Positions 53,593 to 64,000 of a stretch of 64,000 nucleotides of DNA are shown here, in pieces; position 1 is the stretch's first letter, and each line of letters begins with the position of its first letter. Made by a program: the position numbers and the translations under genes. Source of the stretch: Oopsacas minuta (taxonomy: Eukaryota > Porifera > Hexactinellida > Lyssacinosida > Leucopsacidae). Below the pieces are notes generated by a model. The model was not told the origin of the DNA and ran no database searches. It saw only the letters and a program-made list of their open reading frames with translations. The DNA is taken from NCBI GenBank assembly GCA_024704765.1, contig JAKMXF010000111.1, positions 186,001 to 250,000 of the forward strand, written 5' to 3'.

Positions 53593-55312
53593 ATGTGTGC
53601 AAACGCTAATCCAGACACCCATAACCAAGATTACAACCCCAGTCACAGCTCAAGTTTCCATTCACAAAAAGATTCACCATATTCAGCCCTTCAACAATAC
53701 ACTGATAATTATGAATACCCTTACTGCCAAGATATTAATAAATACGATAAACAACTGAAAATAGGGCAAGGGACATTCGGCGAGGTTTTCTATGCGAAAT
53801 GCAGGCGTACTCATAGGGCAGTTGCGTTGAAAAAAGTGAAAATGGAATATGAAAAGGAAGGATTTCCAATCACTGCCTTGAGAGAAATCCGTATCTTACA
53901 ATTATTACGTCATGAAAATGTTGTACGTTTATACGAAATATGCCGATCAAAATCAACACTATACAACCGTGAACGAGGCAGTATTTACATGGTATTTGAG
54001 TTCTGTGAGCATGATCTAGCAGGGCTACTCAGTAACCCTGAAGTTAAGTTCCCCCTTGAGGAAATTAAAGATATCATACGGCAGTTGTTTCGTGCGATAT
54101 CCTATCTACATAGTAATAATGTATTACATCGTGATATGAAAGCTTCGAATATTTTCATTACACGTGAGGGGAAATTGAAACTTGGCGATTTCGGTTTAGC
54201 TAGGGCAATTGCTACGAGCAAAATGCAGCCAGCGAAATATACAAATCGTGTTGTGACCTTATGGTATCGCGCGCCGGAATTACTGCTTGGTGATAGGAAC
54301 TATAGTTTTCCAATAGACCTATGGGGCGTGGGGTGTATTATGGCTGAAATGTGGATACGTTCGCCTATACTACAAGGGACTATTGAAACACATCAGCTGA
54401 CATTGATCAGCTGTCTCTGTGGAAGTATAAATACACGTGTATGGCCTGATGTAGAGAAATTAGAACTTTTCTCGAAAATTGTTTTAAAAGATGAGACTAG
54501 GAAAGTTGTGGAAAGATTGACACCAAAAGTTGGTAATAGATATGCAGTTGATTTGATTGACAAACTTCTAGTATTAGGTAAGTGTAATGATCATGTGCAG
54601 TAACTTGGGTAGCCCCAATAGCTATTATCAAATTTCTATCCCTTGCTCGTTGCTATAGTGTGTTTGAAATAGTTTCAAGTTCAGGTCCTATTGGGAGATG
54701 CCCGAATGGCATGGACAATGTTGGTACGTCCGTCCGCGCGGCCGTGCGGAATCTAGCAGTCCAATTAATTTGAATTTTGTACACATACATTTTGGGACGA
54801 GATTTGCACCTCGGGTATGAATTTTTCTAAAGTGGAATTTTCACAAATTTTGGGTGACTAATCATATTTTCACACCATTCTGTAAAGAGCTCTATATCGC
54901 GATGTATAGAGGGCTGGCTTTATTTTTCAATTTGCATAGATTTAAAATACAGTCAACACCGTCATATCGAATTCTAAAAATTATGTGTTCTAAACCCGTC
55001 AATATAACATAATTTATCAGCTATATAGAATTATCGCGGGTCTTTTGGGCTTCAATATAACGGGAGCTGACTATATTTATTTTGTATGTAGATCCTTCCA
55101 AACGAATAACAAGTAATGCAGCGTTAGAACACGAATTCTTCACATCAGAACCGTTGCCAATAAGCGCAGAACGTACACTACGTCATCTACCTGATAACTG
55201 CTTTGAGATGACAGCTCCACAACGACCTAGACTAGGTGTAAGTCATGCACCTAAACCTAGGGAAACCTCTCAGATGGGAGTAAGTGCTGGTATGGGAGAC
55301 AGACTGTATTAG
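53593..55312 (+). CDS. CDK9: Cyclin-dependent kinase 9 (P-TEFb catalytic subunit)
   Basis: Two exons, 53593-54577 and 55092-55312, phase 1, 402 codons. CDK9 with cyclin T phosphorylates RNA polymerase II CTD, DSIF and NELF to release paused transcription. The diagnostic PITALRE helix is at residues 92-98. Also visible: IGQGTFGEVFYAK, catalytic Lys80, HRDMKASN with Asp181, DFGLA with Asp199, activation-loop Thr217 in YTNRVVTLWYRAPELLLG (Thr186 of human CDK9), and the C-terminal IDKLLVLDPSKRI across the intron. About 50 polar residues precede the kinase domain. Two repeats sit in the single intron. The N-terminal ATG is preceded by a possible acceptor, so a 5' UTR exon is likely. Confidence 0.92.
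54690..54890 (+). repeat. Dispersed repeat family R, copy 3 (CDK9 intron)
   Basis: GATGCCCGAATGGCATGGAC, GATTTGCACCTCGGGTATGA and GACTAATCATATTTTCACAC match the 7045 and 44410 copies; shorter. Confidence 0.6.
54950..55072 (+). repeat. pogo-like MITE, copy P10 (CDK9 intron)
   Basis: CAGTCAACACCGTCATATCG after TA to CAATATAACGGGAGCTGAC; it ends about 20 bases before the second CDK9 exon. Confidence 0.65.
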
Positions 55313-56125
55313 TACATTAATAGATATACAAGTTTATTGTTATATCTGTGTGGTGTTATTAATAATTAATTTCCAAACTATGTTTCCAAGAAAATGGAAA
55401 GATTGTATTGCAGCCAATTGATTATTATGTCATCGGAAATGAAATTCTTTGAGATAGTGAATGCTCCATATGACTGGTATTTGAGATAACAGATGTCAAC
55501 TGTTGTAGATATAGAATGTCTGTTCTCCCAATAGTATATTTTCCATAGTATATCCAGTCGAATTCGATGTGCTTGTTTCTCCATTTTACATACAAAACTA
55601 ATTGGGTTTGTATTGCCTCATTTCTCTTGCATTTGTGGGGAAAAACGATTTCAACCTGTGCCGAGTGCCGACTTGCAAACGGAATGGACCATGGTTCACA
55701 TTGGTGGCCCATGACACCATAGACACCAATTTGGGGGTCTGGACCGCCAGATTTAGAGACAGAAACCGAAATTTACATAGAGTTATTGCGCAGTAAGTAT
55801 GTACGACAGTTTGCGAACCACTCAGTTGGGCTAGATGTATTTAGTATTACCATTCGAGTTTTTCGTTAATTTCCATTCTCTTGATGAATTTCATTCAAAG
55901 TGTTGCCATATAAATTGCCTCAATTGTGTCGCAACGACACCTTAAAGGCACATAATATATCTATTATGTAATAATATCATTGAGACTTGTTTATTCATAA
56001 CAAAACTATAATAATAGAACAATGAAGGAGAAATTGAATTGTGTATTTATAATATATTGAGTGTATAATTTGAATTACAATCGAATATACTTAGTTAATT
56101 TCTCCTTAGTGTAATATATTTATTA
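55313..56125. other. Intergenic region downstream of CDK9
   Basis: No gene supported; overlapping open frames on both strands at 55378-55796 share no recognisable motif. AT-rich to the edge of the transposon at 56126. Confidence 0.45.
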
Positions 56126-56208
56126 CCGTAAACTGGGTCTACTTTGGCCCACTGGGTTTGCTCTAGCCCAAATATTGAAATTTGCTTACGTATCGAATAG
56201 ATATTGTA

Positions 56209-57543
56209 CAGGGGAATTCAATAAATACTAATCATACCATACTAAAACTATAAATACTTCTGTAAAGTTGGTGATTTTTGCTATGAATGTTCAAAGTAGT
56301 CTCCTTTATACGCTACAACTGAATTTAGCCTTTTAATCCAGTTTTCAAAGGTCTTCCTGTACTCATCCTTGGGTATGACTTCAAGGCATCTGTAAATTGC
56401 CCGACCAAGGCTGAGCAGATCCTCAAATTCGCGTCCGGAGACGTTATCTTTGAGTTTTCTTAACAGCCAGAAGTCACATGGGGCTATATCAGGGGAGTAA
56501 GGTGGATGTGGAACTTCGTGCATACCCGTATCTTTAAGTTTTTTCCTAACAGCGAAAGATTTATGCAGTCTAGCATTATCGTGCAAAACTTTGAGACCAC
56601 GAGTTCCAGTCTTTGGACGACGTTTAAGATAATATTTTTCGACCTCAGGCAATACCATATCTGCGTAAAATTGTCCTGTGAGTGTCTGACCTTTGAGAAC
56701 AGGGATTTGGGCTACAGGACCTAAGTCATCGAAAAAATGCAGTACAAGACCTTCGGGGCACAGAAGTCGGATACACAAACAGCTGGGGGTACCTCTCCCT
56801 TCTTTAGCCATACCCTGCCATCTTGCTTTCTGATCGGTGGTTTGAATTGTAGCCATGTTTCATCTCCTGTTACTATCCCTAATAACCGTCCAGGGTCACT
56901 CCCTTCATAAATTTCAAGGTTTTCCTTAGCCATTTGGAGTCTCGCGGCCTTTTGTGGAAAATTAAGCAATGTGGCATCCATCGCATTTGGACCTTCCTCA
57001 GTTCTAAATCCGGGTTCAGAATTGTGTGTGCACTTCCCGTTGAAATGCCAACATAGTTAGCTACCTCCTCAACCGAAGAATGCAGAAAAGACGCGACATA
57101 TTCGTTTACTTCACTCAATTTGTCATTGTTGGTCGCCAGTTTTAGTGCTCCAGGACGAGGGGCGTCTTGGACAGAGGTCCTACCTTCCCTAAATAGGCTC
57201 ACCCACCTTTTGATAGTTGAATACGATAAAGTATCTTCTCTACATATCGTTGCCAACTCGTTATGAATAGACTTTGGAGAGATTTCGAGAATGGTGCGAA
57301 ATTTGATGTACGTTCGTTGTTCAAGTTCCCAAAAATTTGGACAAGAAGCCATGAAAAATGTAAAGGAGAAAATGTAAGTTTCTAAAAATAACTGAAACTT
57401 GGGAAATAATTAAGTGATCAACTCTCTCTAAGTTTTGTTAGAAAGTTGAAATATGGCTCTATATAATTGCACTGAGAAATACAAGCTTAGAACTGCTATT
57501 ACTTTAAAAATATAGGATGATTAATATATATTGAATGCCCCTG
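56209..57543 (-). mobile_element. mariner-type DNA transposon, 1.34 kb, inactive
   Basis: Terminal inverted repeats CAGGGGAATTCAATA... at 56209 and ...TATTGAATGCCCCTG at 57543, with TA on both sides. The length is typical of mariner elements. It carries one transposase reading frame on the minus strand, broken by frameshifts. Confidence 0.85.
56281..57352 (-). pseudogene. mariner transposase, frameshifted
   Basis: Read from 57352 downward. The N-terminal part has the mariner helix-turn-helix (IKRWVSLFREG, QDAPRPGA). The catalytic pieces are readable: TGDETW (first Asp), LHDNARLH (second Asp) and PPYSPDIAPCDFWL (third Asp), the DD34D arrangement of mariner. Three reading frames are needed, with shifts near 56985 and near 56740, so no functional protein can be made. 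Ending near 56281 just inside the terminal repeat is as expected. Confidence 0.9.
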
Positions 57544-57961
57544 TATTTGTATTCGAAATTGTCTATCGATATTTGAAAATTCGTTAAAGTTTTGGCAAGT
57601 CATTTTCAAAGTATAATACTGAATCTAATCTAGTTTCTTTGAAACTTTGATATTTGGGCTAAAGCAAACCCAGTGGGACAAAGTAGCTCCAGTTTACGGT
57701 ACGGTCTCCAGACCTACGAGACGATCTCTTCCAAAGATTATTAATTTTTCTTGTCCCCATAACTACTTATGGGTTTGGACTACTCAGGACCAGGCATGCA
57801 GAGCTCGACCCAAGTATTTGTATGTTGTTTCCATGTTGGAAACTCGCATTCTGCTCGAATAAATACATTGTAATATTGTATTTCCCTGAATACGCGTCCG
57901 CGAGATTTTTCAGGGAAATAGTGTATATGTAGATCAACAAATTAACAAACATTATACCCTA

Positions 57962-58030
57962 GATGCTTACTAGACGAATATGTTTACATAATTTCGGGAA
58001 TATGTAAACATATTTGTTTAGTAAGCATTT
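57962..58030. repeat. Strong palindrome (stem-loop)
   Basis: ATGCTTACTAGACGAATATG and TTTACATA on the left pair with TATGTAAA and CATATTTGTTTAGTAAGCAT on the right, around a short loop (ATTTCGGGAA). Nearly perfect over about 28 bp per arm. Confidence 0.8.
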
Positions 58031-58125
58031 ATTTGGTAAAATAAGTCATTGCGTCACACATTGGTAGCAGTTTATATCATTCGAAACCAACGTCGTGTTC
58101 GAATTTCTTATCAACTTTGAAAGTA

Positions 58126-58160
58126 CAATCAACTCCGACATATATTTCATCAGTTGACTG
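58126..58160. repeat. Minimal pogo-family foldback P11
   Basis: CAATCAACTCC...CAGTTGACTG with TA on both sides but only a few bases between the ends; a collapsed family member, 25 bases before an ATG. Confidence 0.6.
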
Positions 58161-58184
58161 TAATATTTTAAATTTGCTCCCAGA

Positions 58185-59471
58185 ATGAACGTAGCACCAT
58201 TCATGCCCCAAGAAGGAGATCGTCTCCCAAATTTCCGTCACGAAGTTCGTAACAGGCCACACCCTAATAAAGCATTTCTCTACTGGAAACAGCCACGTAA
58301 TGACATGACAGCATTCACAGCAAACAATAAGCCTGTAGTATGTACGAATGATATATCAGAGACATTCTATCAGGATTATAGTAGGAGGGGTATACCATCT
58401 GGTCAGAAGTATGGAGATAGAGATGAAACACAGAGTGTACAGGTTAATCCCTGGAGGAAACCTATAATCAAGTAAGTTGAACAAGATTCCTTTATGTAGA
58501 TTGACGGATATTGATGTATAAGAATATCTTAGTTACATGGGCGAATAAGAATAAAACAAAATATATGCAATTCTGAAACGGTCGGATACTTTTGTCCTGC
58601 AACATATATACTATACAGATAGCCAACCATTTAATGCAAGTCAATATACACATGTCCTGCTTTTTCGGACATGTGTTGAGGCTAATGTTCCGCAAAAACT
58701 GGCTGAACACGGATTGATCGGGTTTATGCTATCGGTTCGACTGCTACAACACTGGTGTCATCATATGTTATATGATATAGCTATTATGACGGTGCAGCAT
58801 TAGACCCATTAAGAACAACATCTCGTATCAGTAACATATCAAGATTAGAGCGTCCTGTATCAAAAGCGCAATACAAACAGCCTCTACTTAAAACTATTGA
58901 TGAGACAAAAGATTTGACTTGGAAATCTACACCCATATGGTCATCTAATATGATAGATACGGATACTGTTAGGAATCAGTCTAGACAGATGAGAAGTAGA
59001 TTGTCTATTCGTCCTGAGTCAGGTTAGTATATAGTTCAGATAAATTACAGTCGTGTTCTCTCGTTGTCCCAACGAGTATCGGCTTATGCAGTTCAACTGT
59101 ACTAGTCACATAGTCAAAATACTTTCCATCTAGTGTAGCCAATCTTTTCTCCATTAGTTCAACCTATATCCCGTGTACCTAGAGAGATCTCAGACTTCAC
59201 AACCTGGCTACAAAGAAGTGAACCAACCCAACGTGTACAATTCCTTAATTATCTTCGTTCACTTACCACTGTGCTAGAAGAGAATGAAATTGAGACTTAC
59301 CTCAATCCACCACCAGTTAACAAAGCCACACATCTACCAAACAAAAGACAGCCAAATATATCTTACCAATCTCAAGTTCGTATAAATAATCAGAAAAATA
59401 CGAGAAAAGGCAGAGATTTTAACGAAACACTTGATGGAGAAGGGATTGAGATACAGAAATTATTTCCTTAA
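58185..59471 (+). CDS. Unrecognised 280-aa protein, three exons
   Basis: Exons 58185-58471, 58781-59022 and 59158-59471; GT-AG introns of phase 2 and phase 1; 281 codons. I do not recognise the family. The protein is basic and polar with few hydrophobic stretches, rich in R, P, N and Q, with short aromatic-containing motifs spaced along it (LYWKQPRNDMTAF, NISETFYQDYSRRG-type, VNPWRKPIIKNYYDG, TWKSTPIWSSNMI). That texture (repeated W/Y-P motifs, no globular core) is like axonemal microtubule inner proteins, but this is a guess. The exon model is supported by matching phases and continuous composition, not by homology. No signal peptide or membrane span. Confidence 0.6.
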
Positions 59472-61116
59472 TTATTAAAGCAAGATGAACCAAGGATACA
59501 CTCAATTTATCAGAAATTCCACTGTATTTTATTCACATATATTTATATATCGTATATTATTGAACTGCTGGATTGTTGCACTTATTAGCTATATTATATA
59601 GGGATTTATTATAATACACCGGATAGTAGAACGAGCGAGGGGAAATGAAATTCTTTCGAAATAACGAATTTTCGAGCCTATGGGCATTCGAATTAGCAGG
59701 TGGCTGAAAAGAAACCACAATCCCAGATACAGTCCAACGTCGATTATCAGAACTGGTTGGGACTGGTCAAAAGCGTTCCGATAACAGAGGTAGTTCATGC
59801 ATAGTGAAATTGGAACTGGGACCAAGGGGTATGTTCTGATCATAGAAGTAACACTGAATTCCAAAATTTTCTCACTTTTTGGCTTTTACTGTACAGTGTA
59901 GTGTACATCTGGAAATTCGTGTTTTCCATTGTTGCAACTAAAAAATTCAACTGCTGATATTATGTTAGCAACCGCAAGGTTTCTTACAGGCGTTGGATGG
60001 AATGTATGAAACCTTGAACCGAATATTTGTATCTGTATAGTAATACGGTGGATCAAATCCTTGCTATTCATGAAATCTGATATTGATTTCGCCTGGTTCA
60101 ATCTTTGTTTTTTCATGGAGATTTTTACGTATGTAATTTTCGTAATTTTTTCCTACTTTTCAGGAAATTCTGTAATTTTCAATATTCCAAATATTTTCCT
60201 GATAAATTCCAAATATGGATATTTCTCAATATCTTCAATAGTAAATCGAAATATATTTGTATATCGCGTAATTTTCCACAATTTCATATCGTATTAGAGA
60301 TTTTAACAGATACCCTAATTAACCAAACCATGTCTGACACAAAACTTACCATAACAGGATATGTACAAGAGAATACAGTAGTATCACATACTATATGTAT
60401 ATCAGTAATTATATAACTTGATGTTATTCTGATTTTATATATTTCTGTTACTATTATTATATTTTATTCTACTAAAGATATTTCTAAATATTTATTGCCT
60501 TAATTCAAGATAAAGGTGAGTAGTTTCATTATACTAATTGTTGCTGTTCTATTTTCACCCAAAGTGTTCGCAAGGAAGCATAGCTTGTTAATCGCAATAA
60601 CTGTATTTTTCTACTATCAGTTGCCGACTCATGTGATACTCATACGTAATATCCAATCTATAAATCTAATCATGGCCTATTATAATCATCAACAACCCTA
60701 ATTGTGCTATATTACATACTTCGAAGGCCTTTCAATTGACAAGTTCCAAAGCAATGTACTCCTAGAGTCTATAGTATTGTTTTATTCCACTTCGCTAATC
60801 ATAACGATATATTGTGTAATTGGGACTGTGCTGTTCGGATTAGCGAGGCTATAATGCACTGACTTTCCCAAAGAATGACATCTGGTCACCCTGCTAGCAC
60901 CCCATGTAACAAGTTCACTGTGCATTATGACAAAACCAAAATGAGTAATGTTTAACCAGTTACAAGAATCTGTGAAATATACGTACTTTATACTTAACTG
61001 TTATACCATTTTCATCGACTATTATCACTAGTAATTTTGTCGTATATGTCCATGAGCTACATGTATGTCTACTGACTATTTGTATTAATTCATACTCCTA
61101 TAAATATTTAGCAATA
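59472..61116. other. Intergenic region with a duplicated segment
   Basis: No gene supported. The part about 60265-60505 is repeated almost base for base at about 62220-62485 (for example TATATAACTTGATGTTATTC, offset 1980). The last 55 bases before the NHL start are also repeated before 63682. Confidence 0.55.
60265..60505 (+). repeat. Duplicated segment, copy 1
   Basis: GACACAAAACTTACCATAAC, TACTATATGTATATCAGTAA and TTACTATTATTATATTTTAT are shared with 62300-62485 in the same order and spacing. Confidence 0.8.
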
Positions 61117-61986
61117 ATGGCCACATCTAATCCTATTGGACTAGAACCTGTTGAGGATAATTTTGGGAGAGTGAGAACTGGAATTGATTACTCGAGCAAG
61201 ATGCAACCTCTAGTGAGTATTAGTCAGAGAGAAATTGGAAATATTGAACCCAAAAGGCCACAAGGTGTTACAATAGATGACAGAACTGGAGATATTTATA
61301 TATTAGATTGGTTTGATAACTGTGTTAAAGTATTTGACAGTACAGCTAAGTATATGTTCAAATTTGGTCACAGACGAGGTGAAGGAATGATGTCCTATCC
61401 GAAAAGTTTAGCTATTTGTAGGAGTAGGATTATAATTACTCAGAACCACGGTATACTTAATTATAGTCTTGATGGTGAATATATTTCTAGAATTGGTATG
61501 CATGGAAACGGAGAGTTAGAATTCAGTTATCCTTGGGGTATAGCAATCAATGAATCTAATAATGATATTTACATTTGTGATTATTATAACCATCGAGTTC
61601 AAATACTCTCACAAGATTTCCAATTCCCATCACAATTTGGTTCATTCAAATACCCTCGTGATGTTAAACTCTCTAAAGAATACATTTATGTGTTAGATAC
61701 ATCTAATCCTTGTATCCATCTATTCAATCATAACCACATACTCCAGAAGAGTGTAATTTCACGAGGACTAGGAAATCAAGTCATTAATCCTCGATCATTC
61801 TTTATTGACAATTCTAACAACATTCTAATTGTTGATTATTCTTCTGATTCTATTTCTATCTTCAATCCTGAATTCCAATCAATTCATAATATTCCAGTCT
61901 CTAAGCATCCAACAGCAATAACAGTAGACAATCATGATAGAGTTATAGTGGTGTGTTATCATACTGACTGTCTACTGATATTTTGA
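61117..61986 (+). CDS. NHL-repeat beta-propeller protein
   Basis: Intronless, 289 aa, ATG at 61117. After about 40 residues, five to six NHL blades follow: PQGVTIDDRTGDIYILDWFDNCVKVF, YPKSLAICRSRIIIT, YPWGIAINESNNDIYICDYYNHRVQIL, YPRDVKLSKEYIYVLD and INPRSFFIDNSNNILIVDY, ending in a half blade that could close the ring. There is no RING, B-box or coiled coil, so the protein is a bare propeller. NHL propellers bind RNA or protein partners; the target here is unknown. A tandem paralogue starts at 63682. The N-terminus (MATSNPIGLEPVEDN) is nearly identical in both. Confidence 0.82.
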   Translation: MATSNPIGLEPVEDNFGRVRTGIDYSSKMQPLVSISQREIGNIEPKRPQGVTIDDRTGDIYILDWFDNCVKVFDSTAKYMFKFGHRRGEGMMSYPKSLAICRSRIIITQNHGILNYSLDGEYISRIGMHGNGELEFSYPWGIAINESNNDIYICDYYNHRVQILSQDFQFPSQFGSFKYPRDVKLSKEYIYVLDTSNPCIHLFNHNHILQKSVISRGLGNQVINPRSFFIDNSNNILIVDYSSDSISIFNPEFQSIHNIPVSKHPTAITVDNHDRVIVVCYHTDCLLIF

Positions 61987-63681
61987 TTTACAACTCTTTC
62001 TATTTGGTATATTTTTATCTTTCTTTTTATTGTATTCCCTTTCTTATCATAACGTCTTCACGTATATCTTTACATTATAGTTATTCTTGATTAGTTTACT
62101 ATTTCCTGTTTTGTAGCTTATGTATTGTTTATTCTTTTACTTGTTTACCAAGAATTCTCAAATATTTTCTATATCCTACTTTCGTATATCAAAAGGATAT
62201 TTAACGTATCTAATATCAGGAAATTTCTACAATTTCGTATCGTATTGAAGATTTTAACACAAGTTTTGTATCAGATAAGTCTCGGCAAAACCGATATTTG
62301 CCGAAAATTATCTGACACAAAACTTACCATAACAGAATATGTACAATAGAATACAGTAGTACCACATTACTATATGTATATCAGTAATTATATAACTTGA
62401 TGTTATTCTGATTTTATATATTTCTGTTACTATTATTATATTTTATTCTTCTAAAGATATTTCTGAATATTTATTGTTATAATTTAAGCTTTTAGGTGAG
62501 TAGTTTCGTTAGTTAACTGTTTGATTAAATTTGTAATCACACTAATCCCCTGTAAGTGTTTTCTTTACCATTGGGCGGGTTCGAACCTTTATCTCTTGTG
62601 AACCTCCTATACTAATTTTTCCATATTTTGTGAACCCTATCCCATAGTCTGCAATAAAATTTTACCCTCCTGTAGTCCCCATTATGACACCCTTGGGCCA
62701 TCAACTCGTTCATTAAATGGACACACTAGTTCCTATTCGTGTGAGACATGTTGTACTAACTGGCCTTTTCCATATTCCATAATTACCTCCACTGGTCACT
62801 AGCTTATAGTCAATACTTACAAATTTTACGTTATCAGTCAAAGTGACCAATTGGACATTTATGGTATTCAATAGTATTATACTGGATCTTAAATAAATTC
62901 AGTGAAAACTGCATAAACCGACATCTGTATACTCCAGAAGGCCTCAATAATTCGCAAGTCTTTCTAATTTTAATAGCTTACGAATGCAAATTCGCCTGAA
63001 TAATCTGACAATTGGGTGCTGACCAATTTTCATGGAAAATCTATAATCGCCGATAATAAGCAACTGGTACATTGCCCCCTAACTAAATGTATTATTGGTA
63101 TGTAATAATTCAGAAAAGCCACATTTGTGAATATTTTTAGATCGAAGTGACGTGACGTAATCATGAATATGCCCATATATAGTCATTTCTGAGATTGCGC
63201 AATAATCTTGAGAGATATCATATCAAGATGTATCACAGCATATGGGAAGTTGGGTGTATACTATATAATGGCCATCCTGATATGACCATAAATTCCACGA
63301 TTATAGAGTTATAAGTGGATATTGGTAAAACATGCGACATTCATGGTCTGCACGATAACTCAGAAACATGAATAGATACTTAACGTTCTACACGATTTCA
63401 AATGACGGAGCAGTTATTTATATATATTTGCCATTAACGCTTACAAATGACGTAACTTCGATCTGAAATTTCAAAAATGTGCCGTTTGTCAAATTTTACA
63501 TATCAAAATACATTTATTCGGGTGAAAAGTACTAGTTTCTTGATTTTCACGTCAAATATAGCCACTTCCTCTTACCCCTGGTCCAAATACGTTATCAGGC
63601 CTAATCCTTAGTAGGCCATGACTACAGGTATGTCTACTGACTATTCCTATTGATTCGTATTTCTATAAATATTTAGCAATA
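61987..63681. other. Spacer between tandem NHL genes
   Basis: Carries the second copy of the duplicated segment (about 62220-62485), a hairpin (62252-62328) and an hAT-like remnant (about 62590-62705). No gene. Confidence 0.55.
62220..62485 (+). repeat. Duplicated segment, copy 2, with hairpin insertion
   Basis: Same text as 60265-60505. Its 5' part contains an inverted repeat, AAGTTTTGTATCAGATAA...TTATCTGACACAAAACTT with inner TCGGCAAA/TTTGCCGA, which is absent as such from copy 1. Confidence 0.75.
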
Positions 63682-64000
63682 ATGGCCACCTCTAATCCTA
63701 TTGGACTAGAACCTGTTGAGGATAATTTAGAGAGAGTGAGAACTGGAATTGATTACTCGAGCAAGATACAACCTCTAGTGAGTGCTAGTAAGAGAGAAAA
63801 TGGAAAGGAGGAACTCAAATGGCTACAAGGTGTTACAGTAGATGACAAAACTGGAGATATTTATATAGCAGATTGTTTTAATGACTGTGTTAAAGTATTT
63901 GACAGTACTGCTAAGTATATGTTCAAATTTGGTGACAGAAGAGGTGAAGTAAATATGTCCAATCCAAAAAGCTTCGTTATTTATAAGAGTAGGATTCTAA
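63682..64000 (+). CDS. NHL-repeat protein, tandem paralogue, 3' end outside window
   Basis: ATG at 63682, open for 106 codons to the window end. The first 30 residues differ from the 61117 protein at only a few sites (MATSNPIGLEPVEDN shared), and the first blade LQGVTVDDKTGDIYIADCFNDCVKVF is clearly homologous. Upstream 55 bases, including CTATAAATATTTAGCAATA, are also conserved. Divergence is mostly substitutions with no stop, so it appears functional so far. Confidence 0.85.
   Translation, partial: MATSNPIGLEPVEDNLERVRTGIDYSSKIQPLVSASKRENGKEELKWLQGVTVDDKTGDIYIADCFNDCVKVFDSTAKYMFKFGDRRGEVNMSNPKSFVIYKSRIL

Larger units (their letters stand above)
56126..57699. mobile_element. Outer inverted-repeat element interrupted by mariner
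   Basis: Left arm CCGTAAACTGGGTCTACTTT...CCCAAATAT (56126-56174) matches the right arm, ending AGCTCCAGTTTACGG at 57699, as an inverted repeat of about 50 bp with few mismatches. Both ends are flanked by TA. Without the mariner inside, the element would be about 240 bp, that is, a MITE. Confidence 0.8.
57700..58184. other. Intergenic region with two hairpins
   Basis: Contains a strong palindrome at 57962-58030 and a 35-bp pogo-family foldback at 58126-58160. No gene. Confidence 0.5.

Noticed and set aside
55378-55796. Overlapping frames on both strands downstream of CDK9
   Set aside because: No motif, no splice partners, and mutual overlap; judged non-coding.
1-64000. tRNA, rRNA and CRISPR arrays
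   Set aside because: No cloverleaf with recognisable A/B boxes, no rRNA-like conserved blocks, and the repeats seen are dispersed or inverted rather than regularly spaced direct repeats.

Overview
The window reads as nuclear DNA of an animal. It is AT-rich, genes are separated by 0.5-2 kb of repeat-filled DNA, and GT-AG introns are frequent. Several genes are metazoan or at least opisthokont in type: a Nup214-like nucleoporin, a group I PAK kinase, a TMX-like thioredoxin, a FAM177 protein, a CDK9 with the PITALRE motif, Mediator MED8 and an IQGAP-related GAP. The mix of very long intronless genes, short introns, many small inverted-repeat elements and free-standing NHL proteins would suit an early-branching animal such as a sponge, perhaps a glass sponge. 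That lineage guess is inference only.

Layout. 1-7 kb: mitochondrial Fe-S protein IBA57, then a sphingosine kinase followed in tandem by its decayed copy. 7.9-12.7 kb: one intronless 1572-codon gene joining a Notum/pectin-acetylesterase-like ectodomain to an ABCG half transporter. 13.2-18.5 kb: intronless Nup214-like FG nucleoporin. 19.7-26.9 kb: FAM177-like protein, NHL propeller protein, thioredoxin-related transmembrane protein, PAK kinase. 28.3-46.1 kb: two adjacent intron-rich genes that I assembled exon by exon. They encode tandem arrays of NADAR (YbiA/DUF1768) domains: six modules in gene A (14 exons, 1226 aa) and four plus a C-terminal propeller-like segment in gene B (10 exons, 872 aa). 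46.5-52.4 kb: MED8 on the minus strand, with an IQGAP-type RasGAP gene on the plus strand inside its first intron. 53.6-55.3 kb: CDK9, head-to-head with MED8. 56.1-57.7 kb: a dead mariner transposon inserted inside another inverted-repeat element. 58.2-59.5 kb: an unrecognised three-exon gene. 61.1-64 kb: two tandem NHL genes, the second cut by the window end.

The most interesting system is the NADAR pair. Bacterial NADAR/YbiA proteins are small single-domain N-glycosidases: some remove ADP-ribose from guanine in DNA and act against DarT-type toxins, others hydrolyse riboflavin-pathway intermediates. Here ten modules occur in two neighbouring genes, every module is cut by introns at the same two places and phases, and only the first module of each gene keeps the glutamate of the EHYFQAQKF motif. 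Gene A looks like a duplicated block of three modules (1-3 resembling 4-6), and one exon pair (modules 2 and 5) is almost identical at the DNA level. An active head module followed by degenerate, possibly ligand-reading modules is a testable reading.

Non-coding DNA is dominated by small inverted-repeat elements of at least six families (pogo-like with TA target duplications, hAT-like including one with a clear 8-bp duplication, and others), many sitting in introns. I saw no convincing tRNA, rRNA, CRISPR or bacterial operon structure.
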